Shown here: piece by piece, positions 27,068-34,941 of the stretch
Numbering within the stretch: position 1 is the first letter of the stretch
How the letters are laid out: each line of letters opens with the position of its first letter
Assembly: GCA_025499625.1 (NCBI GenBank)
Contig: JAFMVD010000034.1
Coordinates: 1-63,225, forward strand
Reading direction: 5' to 3'
From: Carboxylicivirga fragile
GTDB taxonomy: Bacteria > Bacteroidota > Bacteroidia > Bacteroidales > Marinilabiliaceae
DNA length: 63,225 nucleotides
Translations under genes and position numbers: made by a program
The notes under the pieces: generated by a model
Databases searched by the model: none
Told to the model about the DNA's origin: nothing
What the model saw: only the letters and a program-made list of their open reading frames with translations

Positions 27068-27913
27068 ATGATTACATCATTAAAAATTATTAACTTATTC
27101 TTTGTTCTAACCATAATTAGCTTTTCGGGTTATTCACAAGAAATAACACCAATTGACACGATAAAGTACGACATTGAATATAGGTATACTTTCCTTCAAG
27201 ATTCCAATAATACCCTGTCTATAAAAGAACAAATAATGGCATTAGAGATAGGAGGGCGTGTATCAAAATATAAAAGCAAAAATGGCCTAACAGACGATTC
27301 CATTCTATTTGTTAATAGAAATAAAAGCTTCGGAGAAATAATGCAAATAATAAAACCACAGTTAAGTAAATCCCACACAAGTCATTTTTGCAATTATACT
27401 ATATATAAAAAGTATCCTAAAAAGCAGCAACTATTATTTACAGGGCCAATCTCACCAAAGCAATGGATGTCATTCATTGAGGAGTTAGATTTCAAATGGG
27501 CATTAAGCTCATTACCTGAAACCTTAGTATTAGGATATAAATGTAAAACTGCTTACCTCGTTTATGGAGGTAGAAAATTCATAGCTCACTATACACTAGA
27601 CATACCTATAAGCGAAGGGCCATATAAGTTTTGCGGTTTACCGGGTTTAATCCTTAAAATACATGATGAAGATGAGCTACATTGCTTCGAAGCAATAGGA
27701 ATAAAAAAGCTGAATGAAGTAAAACCTATATTATTAACGAAAAAGGATTATATAGCAGGCTCACAAAAAGATTATATACTTGGAAAAAAAGCAAGAACTG
27801 AAGAACTATTAAGAACCTTTATATACCAACAAGGCAGTTCATATAGTGAAGAAACTAAAGCAAAGGCAGTTCACAATCTAAAATCAAGAAACAACTACAT
27901 TGAACGCTTTTAA
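27068..27913 (+). CDS. GLPGLI family protein 2
   Basis: 281 aa with a signal peptide (ends GYSQ). The signature here is SEGPYKFCGLPGLILKI (around 194-210), with a Cys inside the motif that the other two paralogues lack, then the C-terminal NNYIERF. Upstream strand GGRKFIAHYTLDIPI is also typical. Sequence is well diverged from GLPGLI1, so the set is not a fresh tandem duplication. It lies 16 bp before GLPGLI3, and the run through the receptor at 28793 is probably one transcript. Confidence 0.85.
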   Translation: MITSLKIINLFFVLTIISFSGYSQEITPIDTIKYDIEYRYTFLQDSNNTLSIKEQIMALEIGGRVSKYKSKNGLTDDSILFVNRNKSFGEIMQIIKPQLSKSHTSHFCNYTIYKKYPKKQQLLFTGPISPKQWMSFIEELDFKWALSSLPETLVLGYKCKTAYLVYGGRKFIAHYTLDIPISEGPYKFCGLPGLILKIHDEDELHCFEAIGIKKLNEVKPILLTKKDYIAGSQKDYILGKKARTEELLRTFIYQQGSSYSEETKAKAVHNLKSRNNYIERF

Positions 27914-27929
27914 TTACTAATTAAAACCA

Positions 27930-28769
27930 ATGGTTAGAACACTTACTATCATCCTCTTTTCAATTTTATTGTACAAGCTCTCGTGGGCGCAAGATTGGAA
28001 AGTGCTAGATCAATCAGAATACATAGCAGAGTATGCTTACATAGTTCAAGAAGATTCGGCAAACGCTGATAAAACACGCCACTATTCAATGGCTTTATAC
28101 ATTGGTGAAAAATACAGTAAGTTTGAACATATCGGACACTATTATCGTGATTCGTTAAAGCAAGCATCTCGCCAATCAGGCAATAATGAGGCATCTAGCT
28201 ATGATGTATTTTCTAAAACAAGCAATAAACCATCTAGCGGACTTTTAAACAGATATCGCATTATTAAACAAACAGATAATGATTCGATTTTATTAACAGA
28301 AGGGACAATTAACTTTACCGATCGTATTAAAGTAGAAGAAATAATTAAATTCGATTGGCATCTGGTTAAAAGTAAAATACAAACCATTAATGGTTTTGTT
28401 TGTCACAAAGCAACTACCCAGTTCAGAGGGCGTAATTATACAGCATGGTACACGCTGGAAATACCAATTAGTGATGGCCCATACAAGTTTAAGGGACTTC
28501 CTGGCCTAATTGTTAAAATAGAGGACAAGCAAAAACAACACATGTTTGAACTGGTCAAAATAGAAAGGTCAAATAGTTTTAAAAAGATTTATACCAAATC
28601 GGAGAATTATCAAGTGGTGAGCATGCAGAATTACCATCGTTATAAAAAAGCTGAAAACTTAAAATTCATTGAACTTTTTAATAATCCTGAGAAATTTAAA
28701 ACGACCGGAAATATTGGTGAGATTACAGCTAAAATGAGTCGAATCAATAACTTTATTGAACGCTTTTAA
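27930..28769 (+). CDS. GLPGLI family protein 3
   Basis: 279 aa with a signal peptide ending LSWAQ. Signature SDGPYKFKGLPGLIVKI (around 184-200) after GRNYTAWYTLEIPI, and the C-terminal NNFIERF. Probably periplasmic or surface-attached and rich in beta-strand. It sits 23 bp before a receptor-like barrel gene, the most common family neighbour, so the two likely work together in the envelope. Actual role unknown. Confidence 0.85.
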   Translation: MVRTLTIILFSILLYKLSWAQDWKVLDQSEYIAEYAYIVQEDSANADKTRHYSMALYIGEKYSKFEHIGHYYRDSLKQASRQSGNNEASSYDVFSKTSNKPSSGLLNRYRIIKQTDNDSILLTEGTINFTDRIKVEEIIKFDWHLVKSKIQTINGFVCHKATTQFRGRNYTAWYTLEIPISDGPYKFKGLPGLIVKIEDKQKQHMFELVKIERSNSFKKIYTKSENYQVVSMQNYHRYKKAENLKFIELFNNPEKFKTTGNIGEITAKMSRINNFIERF

Positions 28770-28792
28770 TTTTAAACCCTTGTAAAAAGTCA

Positions 28793-31423
28793 ATGCGCCT
28801 AAGTTTACTCCTTTCTATATTAACATTCGCAATAAATTGCACCTGTGCTCAAGTTACCATCAAAGGGCAATTTATAAGCAATTCAGATCAGCTCATTAAG
28901 GGTATTAGTATTCTTGTACATGAGGCATCTAATGCTAATGCCATTATCACCTATGGTTTTTCGGATGAACAAGGCAAGTTTGAGTTAAAAGTCAACAGTA
29001 AATTGGATACCCTTGCCATCAGTACACGCTCGCTCAACTACCGCGATACAACATTAATTATTTCTAATCGCAACCAGGAACTTAGTATCACATTGATCAA
29101 CGAGGTGCAGCAAATTAAAGAGGTGAGTGTGCGTGGCACGCCTATTATTAGCAAAGACGATACTACTAAATACATTGTTAGTGCCTTTGAAAAAAAGAGC
29201 GATGAATCGATTGGTGATGTGATTGATCGCATGCCTGGCTTTACGGTCGATAGTAAGGGTAAGATATCGTATATGGGTCGCCCCATCGATAAGTATTACA
29301 TAGAAGGCATGGATTTATTGGAGGGGCGTTACAGCATCGCCAATAAAAACCTTTCGAACAAGGCAGTGGGTTCGGTAGAGGTATTACACAACCACCAGCC
29401 CATTAAAATGCTGCGCAAAAAACAATTTCACGATGGTACATCGGTGAACATTAAGCTGAAAAAGAAATACACCACAACATTTAGAGGTGAAGCGGCACTT
29501 GGTCTACCCTGGCCAAGATATAGCCTTAATGTAACACCCATGCTTTTCTCGCCCAAGCACCAGATGATTGCCTCGCTTCAAGCCAATAACACAGGCCGCG
29601 ACTTATCGACACAGCACCACCCCTTTACCTTATCGTATAGCGAAATTGACAACTATACTAACACCAAACCTAACCTATTAAACATATCGTCGGTGGCTCC
29701 ACCAGGCATTAGCAACAATGAGCGTTTTTTGTATAATCAGGCAGCACTTATCAGCTTTAACTACCTCTCGAAACTAAGCGACGATGAAGAACTTAAAACA
29801 AACGTGTCGTACTTCAACGACCGTATCGAAGAAAAAGCGCTGGTTGAAAGTGAATACTATCTGGAAACTGACACCACCCGCCTAAGTGAATACACCTTCA
29901 ATCGCTTCAAAAAAAGCAGTATTATAACCGATTTGATATATACGAATAACGCCAGTCAAAAATACGTAAATAATAAATTCAGGCTCGAGAATTATTGGGA
30001 CAAGGCCGAATCGTCGATCAACGACACTCAACAGAAGCAGCAAGGAGAACTGCCACATTTTTCAATAGCCAACGAATTGGATTGGCACCGCATGGTAAAT
30101 AAGCATTTCATTAGTTTTAAAGCCTTTGTTGATTACAACCACAGTCCGCAAAGCATGAACTACCAACCTGGGGTATTTAATGACTACATCAATAATGGAG
30201 AAAACTATACTAAAGCAAGCCAACACTACTTAAAAGAAGATTTATTAGCCAAGGCTTCGGCTGCTTTCACGCTTAGCCATAAACGCTGGGCTTTTGCTAC
30301 CAAACTTTATGCAAACATGGATATTAACAAACTGCAAACAACCATCGATAAAAATAATACATTGGTGGAGGCTGATAGTTTACGTAATCAAATGGATTGG
30401 CTACAGAGCGAGTTTGGAGTAGATGAAAGAATAACATACGAGACTCAAAATTTGAGGCTACGCTTTAACCTGCCCCTATCCTATGTGCATTACAACATCA
30501 ACGATGATTATCATCTGGCAGGTCAAAATATCAAGCAAACATTATTTGCGCCCCGCGCCTATTTAAATTATCAATTTCTACATTACTTTAAATTCATCAC
30601 ATCGGGGTCTATCAGCAAGAGTCTTGGTGAAGTAGATAAACTAACACAGGGCTTTGTCATAAAAAACTACCGTAGTTTGGGAAGAGGAACCAACTTGCTT
30701 CCACAAAAATACCGTATATCTTATTTAGCAAAAGGAGAGTTTAAAAATCCTCTGTCGGGTTGGTTTGCATCCCTCGATTACAGATATAGCTTAAATCATA
30801 GCGATGTTATTCTTCGGCAAATCAGTTTGGGTAATGGCATTTTTCAGAGCGAAGCACTACCGTACGATAACGAAACCATTGACAATACTATTAACGCGGA
30901 GTTAACCTACTACATTGCCAAGTGGCGTTCAACCATTGGCATTAATACCTTTAATAACTACCGTGAAACACAATACGTTTTAAACAGCGAATTAAGCGAC
31001 CGAAATAGCAAAACCAATCAGATAGCCTTAGATATCAATTGGGGATTTTGGAAAGCATTACAAGTAAAATACAAGTTTAAATACAGCCAAAGCAAGCAGG
31101 TAACTACTCAAGCCAGTAGCCAATATTACAATCGCGATCACAGTTTAGATTTCTTCTTCTACCTGAGCAAAACACAATGGGTTAACCTCAGGGGCGAATA
31201 TACCTCAAGCCTAAGTAATGGTCAATCGCAAAGCACATATTTTGGTGACCTCACCTATGCGTACAAGCCTAAAAAAGGGAAACTTAGTTACAAGATACAA
31301 TGCCGAAACATCTTTAACGCTGATAAACTGATTAACTATTGGAATAGTGATATTTCATTCGTGCGAAACACTTACTATTTACGCCCACGAGAAATTCTGC
31401 TTAATGTCAGCTACCGCTTTTAA
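28793..31423 (+). CDS. TonB-receptor-like barrel with carboxypeptidase-regulatory-like domain
   Basis: 876 aa. Signal peptide (ends CTCAQ), CarboxypepD_reg-like sandwich (about 22-105), shortened plug-like region (about 115-235: VIDRMPGFTV...YYIEGMDLLEGRY) and a large barrel ending in the aromatic NVSYRF. The plug lacks the usual RGG and TonB-box features, as in other GLPGLI-linked receptors, so TonB dependence is uncertain. Its stop codon abuts copy B of the glyA tail repeat, whose terminator it now uses. Confidence 0.85.
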   Translation: MRLSLLLSILTFAINCTCAQVTIKGQFISNSDQLIKGISILVHEASNANAIITYGFSDEQGKFELKVNSKLDTLAISTRSLNYRDTTLIISNRNQELSITLINEVQQIKEVSVRGTPIISKDDTTKYIVSAFEKKSDESIGDVIDRMPGFTVDSKGKISYMGRPIDKYYIEGMDLLEGRYSIANKNLSNKAVGSVEVLHNHQPIKMLRKKQFHDGTSVNIKLKKKYTTTFRGEAALGLPWPRYSLNVTPMLFSPKHQMIASLQANNTGRDLSTQHHPFTLSYSEIDNYTNTKPNLLNISSVAPPGISNNERFLYNQAALISFNYLSKLSDDEELKTNVSYFNDRIEEKALVESEYYLETDTTRLSEYTFNRFKKSSIITDLIYTNNASQKYVNNKFRLENYWDKAESSINDTQQKQQGELPHFSIANELDWHRMVNKHFISFKAFVDYNHSPQSMNYQPGVFNDYINNGENYTKASQHYLKEDLLAKASAAFTLSHKRWAFATKLYANMDINKLQTTIDKNNTLVEADSLRNQMDWLQSEFGVDERITYETQNLRLRFNLPLSYVHYNINDDYHLAGQNIKQTLFAPRAYLNYQFLHYFKFITSGSISKSLGEVDKLTQGFVIKNYRSLGRGTNLLPQKYRISYLAKGEFKNPLSGWFASLDYRYSLNHSDVILRQISLGNGIFQSEALPYDNETIDNTINAELTYYIAKWRSTIGINTFNNYRETQYVLNSELSDRNSKTNQIALDINWGFWKALQVKYKFKYSQSKQVTTQASSQYYNRDHSLDFFFYLSKTQWVNLRGEYTSSLSNGQSQSTYFGDLTYAYKPKKGKLSYKIQCRNIFNADKLINYWNSDISFVRNTYYLRPREILLNVSYRF

Positions 31424-31577
31424 GCTGATAAGCCAATGTTTGCATGGTAATAATAGATCGTTTCGCTTATAGCCCCCGATAAATATCGGGGTAGCGATTT
31501 ACATGATGTAAAATAAATAATTTAAGGAACGGTTCTTTACTGCTGTATTGCAATAGAGAACCGTTCCTTTTTGTATA
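31424..31577 (+). repeat. Direct repeat B: relic glyA 3' end plus terminator
   Basis: Begins on the base after the receptor stop. It still reads GCT GAT AAG CCA ATG TTT GCA TGG TAA, that is ADKPMFAW-stop, with one synonymous change (CCG to CCA) and a TAG-to-TAA stop change from copy A. Then come a CCCCCGATAAATATCGGGG palindrome (31472-31490) and the same AGCGATTTACAT run and terminator. Coding sense is kept, but no glyA body precedes it. Confidence 0.9.
31524..31573 (+). terminator. Terminator copy downstream of the receptor gene
   Basis: Same stem as at 23885: AAGGAACGGTTCT / AGAACCGTTCCTT (to 31569) plus T-run; the stem and loop are identical in both copies. Confidence 0.9.
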
Positions 31578-31597
31578 AGCTTTTCTCAACAATACAC

Positions 31598-31605
31598 TAC
31601 CTTTG
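31598..31605 (+). promoter_or_regulatory. -7 box of the TSUP gene (TACCTTTG)
   Basis: The box ends 4 bp before the ATG at 31610, which predicts a leaderless or almost leaderless transcript. A weak TTTT stretch (31581) takes the -33 place. Confidence 0.5.
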
Positions 31606-31609
31606 AGGT

Positions 31610-32380
31610 ATGGACATTACATTATTCGACGCATTACTATTGATTGTTGCCGGCCTCTTCGCCGGATTTATAAATACCTTGGCTGGTAGTGGCTCACTTA
31701 TTACCCTGCCACTCTTAATGTTTTTAGGATTGTCGCCGCATCAGGCAAATGCCACCAATCGGGTAGCTATCTTTTTTCAAACCCTTGTGGCGGTGCGTAA
31801 TTTTGAGAAACAGAAAACACTGGATATAAAGCAAAATCTATCTTTGGTTATTCCTGCTTTAATTGGCTCGGCTGTTGGTGCAACATTGGCCATTAACATA
31901 AACGAAGAATTGCTTAATGCCTTTATTGGTGGCTTATTATTTGTGATGTTTTTTGTGATATTATTTAAGCCCGAACGATGGGTGAAAGAACAAGCTGGCA
32001 GTGTTGATGCCAAACCGACTTTCTGGCGAATCATCATTTTCTTTGGAATCGGTTTGTATGGAGGATTTATTCAAGCCGGAGTTGGTTTTTTCCTATTGGC
32101 TGGATTGGTCTTGGGAGTTGGTTACGATCTGATAAGAGCCAATGCTGTTAAAGTTCTCATTGTATTTTGCTATACGGCACTTGCATTGGGCATCTTCATG
32201 TGGTCGGGACAGGTTAATTATTTGTTTGGGATCGTACTGGCCATTGGTAATGCAAGTGGTGCCTACATTGCTTCGCGTTACTCAAAACAGATAGGTACCA
32301 AGTATATTCGTTACATTTTATTGGTTGCTGTTATGTTGGCGGCATTGAAAGTACTGGGTGTGTTTGAATTGTTATTTTAG
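31610..32380 (+). CDS. TSUP (TauE/SafE-like) membrane permease
   Basis: 256 aa with seven to eight TM helices and two similar halves: GFINTLAGSGSLITLPLLMFLG in the first (start of run) and GGFIQAGVGFFLLAGLV in the second. This is the TauE/SafE family, which moves sulfite, sulfonates or other organic anions across the inner membrane. Substrate cannot be told. In an ancestor without the 7.6-kb block it would have been directly downstream of glyA. Near-leaderless by its promoter position. Confidence 0.85.
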   Translation: MDITLFDALLLIVAGLFAGFINTLAGSGSLITLPLLMFLGLSPHQANATNRVAIFFQTLVAVRNFEKQKTLDIKQNLSLVIPALIGSAVGATLAININEELLNAFIGGLLFVMFFVILFKPERWVKEQAGSVDAKPTFWRIIIFFGIGLYGGFIQAGVGFFLLAGLVLGVGYDLIRANAVKVLIVFCYTALALGIFMWSGQVNYLFGIVLAIGNASGAYIASRYSKQIGTKYIRYILLVAVMLAALKVLGVFELLF

Positions 32381-32391
32381 ACCTCGACCTC

Positions 32392-32417
32392 GCTATTAGA
32401 TTAGCAATTCTAATAGC
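32392..32417. terminator. Hairpin between convergent TSUP and tonB genes
   Basis: GCTATTAGA/TCTAATAGC with an 8-base loop. No clear T-run, so it may be only a weak terminator. Confidence 0.45.
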
Positions 32418-32485
32418 TTGCCGAGATGATATTATTATAGTTTAGATGGATTTAAACCAGAATGATAAGCGACCAAGATGAGATT

Positions 32486-33391
32486 CTAATCCAATACAAA
32501 ATGATAAGTAATGGTTCCTTCCTGATAGGCAGCAGCCATTTTATCAGCATTAAACTTAGCCTTTTTGGCAGCTTCAATGGCTTTTTGTTTCAAGTAGTTG
32601 TTTTGGGTAGTTGAGCCCTTAAGTTGAAATTCGGCACTGGTTACATTGCCATTTCTATCAACACGGATCTTAACATTAATAATTCCTTCTTCTTGTATGT
32701 TATAACTTGGTTTTGGCAAGCCTCCAACCAAACTACGCCCAGTTAAATCAAAACCACTTCCCGAATTACCAAGACCTGATCCCTTACGATTCTTCGAATT
32801 AGGATCACCAGACGTGTAGCCTTGATTACCCGATCCAGTATCTTCACCTTCGGAATCGCTATCGCCTGTGCTTTTACCAAAGGCACCTTTGGTTTTGTTA
32901 CGTATATCAGCAGCTTGTTTATCCAAGCGCTCCTGTTCTATTCGTTTTTCCTCTTCAATGCGCTTTCGTTCAGCCTCAGCTTTACGGTCGGCTTCTAATT
33001 TCTCTTTCCTTATTCGGTCAGCCTCTTCCTGTTCCTTGCGTAACTTATCTAATCGCTCCCACTCTTCTCTTTCCTTCTTTTTCTCCGCCTCGGTTTGAAC
33101 CACAGGTGCATCATCATAATCCTGCGCCTTTATAGTTTCCTCTTCAGGTTCAGGAATTACTGGTTCAGGCTCCTTAGCAGGTGGTGGTGGCGTAACTTCC
33201 TCAACTTTTTCGGGCTCTGCTTGCTTAGGTTCTACTTCTCCCCCAGCTAGTATGGTATCACCGAAATTAACCAATATCCCCTCCTCTTCTTGTGGTAAAG
33301 TTTTTAAACCAAAGAAGATTAACAACAATAACAACAGTAAATGAAAAACTGTTGTGCCAATTACACCGTATTTTTTATTCTTATCATTCAT
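32486..33391 (-). CDS. tonB: TonB-like energy transducer
   Basis: 301 aa. One N-terminal TM helix (about 9-30), a proline/glutamate-rich stretch (about 45-95), a long charged coiled coil (about 100-170), a Gly/Ser-rich linker, and a TonB-C-like domain (about 225-301; IINVKIRVDRNGNV). It spans the periplasm and links ExbB/ExbD to outer-membrane receptors. Last gene of the exbB-exbD-exbD-tonB operon, 2 bp after the second exbD. The coiled coil makes it look TolA-like in part, so a TolA role is the main alternative. Confidence 0.85.
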   Translation of the reverse strand: MNDKNKKYGVIGTTVFHLLLLLLLIFFGLKTLPQEEEGILVNFGDTILAGGEVEPKQAEPEKVEEVTPPPPAKEPEPVIPEPEEETIKAQDYDDAPVVQTEAEKKKEREEWERLDKLRKEQEEADRIRKEKLEADRKAEAERKRIEEEKRIEQERLDKQAADIRNKTKGAFGKSTGDSDSEGEDTGSGNQGYTSGDPNSKNRKGSGLGNSGSGFDLTGRSLVGGLPKPSYNIQEEGIINVKIRVDRNGNVTSAEFQLKGSTTQNNYLKQKAIEAAKKAKFNADKMAAAYQEGTITYHFVLD

Positions 33392-33393
33392 AT

Positions 33394-33789
33394 TTATTTG
33401 GCTTGTGTGGCCAGTATCAACTTGAATTTATTACGAATGGCAATATCTCTAATTTTCCCAACTATTGAGAACGGAACCGACTGATCAACGTGCAAAGCAA
33501 TGTACATTTCAGGACTATCTTCCAATATTTCCTTCAGACGTCTTTCTACCTTCCAAAATGGTAATTCCTCTCCTTCTACAAAGTATTTTCGATCCGCTGT
33601 AACCGATATCGTCGTATTTGGCTTGGCAGAAACCTGATGATCACTCTCGGGTAATTTTAGGTTTTTAACCGCTGGAGGAGTTACCAAGGTAGATGTAATC
33701 ATAAAGAATATGAGCAATAGAAACACAATGTCGGTCATTGACGACATGCTAAAACCAGATTCAACTTTGCTTCTTCTCTTTAACCCCAT
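33394..33789 (-). CDS. exbD: ExbD/TolR-type biopolymer transport protein (second)
   Basis: 131 aa. A single TM helix with the proton-path aspartate in SSMTDIVFLLLIFFM (around residues 16-30), followed by a periplasmic domain. It works with ExbB to power TonB or TolA. Its ATG overlaps the last base of the upstream exbD stop, which implies translational coupling. It differs enough from the first ExbD to be an old duplication; a mixed ExbD dimer is possible. Confidence 0.9.
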   Translation of the reverse strand: MGLKRRSKVESGFSMSSMTDIVFLLLIFFMITSTLVTPPAVKNLKLPESDHQVSAKPNTTISVTADRKYFVEGEELPFWKVERRLKEILEDSPEMYIALHVDQSVPFSIVGKIRDIAIRNKFKLILATQAK

Positions 33790-34178
33790 TATCTAATGTC
33801 TAAAATAACTTTAACACCATTCGACTCCGCAATATCAAGCACTCGAGCCACATCACCAGTTGAAGCATTTTTATCTGTTCGTAGCTTCACAACCGTTTTA
33901 TCGCTATTAGCAAAAGTACTTAACAAACGTGCTTCAACATTTTCAGCACCCATCCATTTTCCAGCCACAACATATCGACTAGATGCAGTTACCCTCACAT
34001 CAATAAACTTAGTTACCTCAACTTTTTTTGTTGCCTTTTTAGGTATCAACAATTTAATGGCATTGGGATGCACCATTGTTGATGTTATCATAAAGAATAT
34101 CAACAATAGAAACACAATGTCAGTCATTGACGACATGCTAAAACTTACGCTTATTTTTGTTCTTCTCTTTAGCGCCAT
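33789..34178 (-). CDS. exbD: ExbD/TolR-type biopolymer transport protein (first)
   Basis: 129 aa with the same layout as its neighbour: basic N-terminus, TM helix with the SSMTDIVFLLLIFFM run holding the functional Asp, and a periplasmic domain. Two exbD genes in a row are typical of Bacteroidota exb operons. It lies 3 bp after exbB. Confidence 0.9.
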   Translation of the reverse strand: MALKRRTKISVSFSMSSMTDIVFLLLIFFMITSTMVHPNAIKLLIPKKATKKVEVTKFIDVRVTASSRYVVAGKWMGAENVEARLLSTFANSDKTVVKLRTDKNASTGDVARVLDIAESNGVKVILDIR

Positions 34179-34181
34179 CCC

Positions 34182-34877
34182 TTAGTGAGCAGGTTCATTT
34201 AATAAATCCATAAATTCCATGGTGCTTGCTTCCATTTTGAAAACCACTTTTTCAACCTTAGCTACCAATATATTATAAGCAAAATAGGCAATAATACCCA
34301 CTACCAAACCTGTTACAGTTGTTACCATTGCCGTATATATTCCCGACGACAGAACGCCTACATCAATGTTATTACCTGCATTGGCCATATCGTAGAAGGC
34401 TCTGATCATACCAATAACGGTTCCCAAAAATCCAATCATTGGAGCTCCACCAGCCACAGTTGCCAATGTTGGCAAGCTTTTTTCTAAGCGACTAATTTCG
34501 AGGTTACCTACATTTTCGATGGCTGTATTTACATCGTTCAATGGCCTGCCAATACGTGAAACCCCTTTTTCAATCATTCGTGAAATCGGAAAATCGTGCG
34601 ATTGACAAAGGGCAATGGCAGAATCAATTTTACCATCGTGTATGTAATCCTTAATCTTATTCATAAAACCATCATCTTCCTTAGAAGCCTTTTTGATGGC
34701 AACAAAACGTTCAAAAAAGATATACACCGAAATGATGGACAATAAGGCTAGCGGAATCATAATCCAACCACCATTCATCGCCATTTCAATATAATTCATG
34801 CCTTGTTCAGCACCTTCTTCTAATTCAACATCATTTAAGTTCTCAGCTGTTGCCTGAATAAATAATAATAGGTTCAT
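34182..34877 (-). CDS. exbB: ExbB/TolQ/MotA-type proton channel
   Basis: 231 aa. An N-terminal hydrophobic segment precedes the TM1 block (GGWIMIPLALLSIISVYIFFER, start of run) and the C-terminal pair of TM helices containing GGAPMIGFLGTVIGMI. Forms the pentameric channel that drives the two ExbD proteins and the TonB-like protein. First gene of the operon, 64 bp after the tamB gene on the same strand, so it may have its own promoter. Confidence 0.92.
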   Translation of the reverse strand: MNLLLFIQATAENLNDVELEEGAEQGMNYIEMAMNGGWIMIPLALLSIISVYIFFERFVAIKKASKEDDGFMNKIKDYIHDGKIDSAIALCQSHDFPISRMIEKGVSRIGRPLNDVNTAIENVGNLEISRLEKSLPTLATVAGGAPMIGFLGTVIGMIRAFYDMANAGNNIDVGVLSSGIYTAMVTTVTGLVVGIIAYFAYNILVAKVEKVVFKMEASTMEFMDLLNEPAH

Positions 34878-34941
34878 ATTGTTCTTTTTATTTCTAACAC
34901 GGCTAATTTAGCAAAAATGTATTTTGTATTCGCATTTGAAA

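Noticed and set aside
31424-31450. A real small gene encoding ADKPMFAW
   Set aside because: It is the remnant of glyA codons inside repeat B, without a start codon or promoter.
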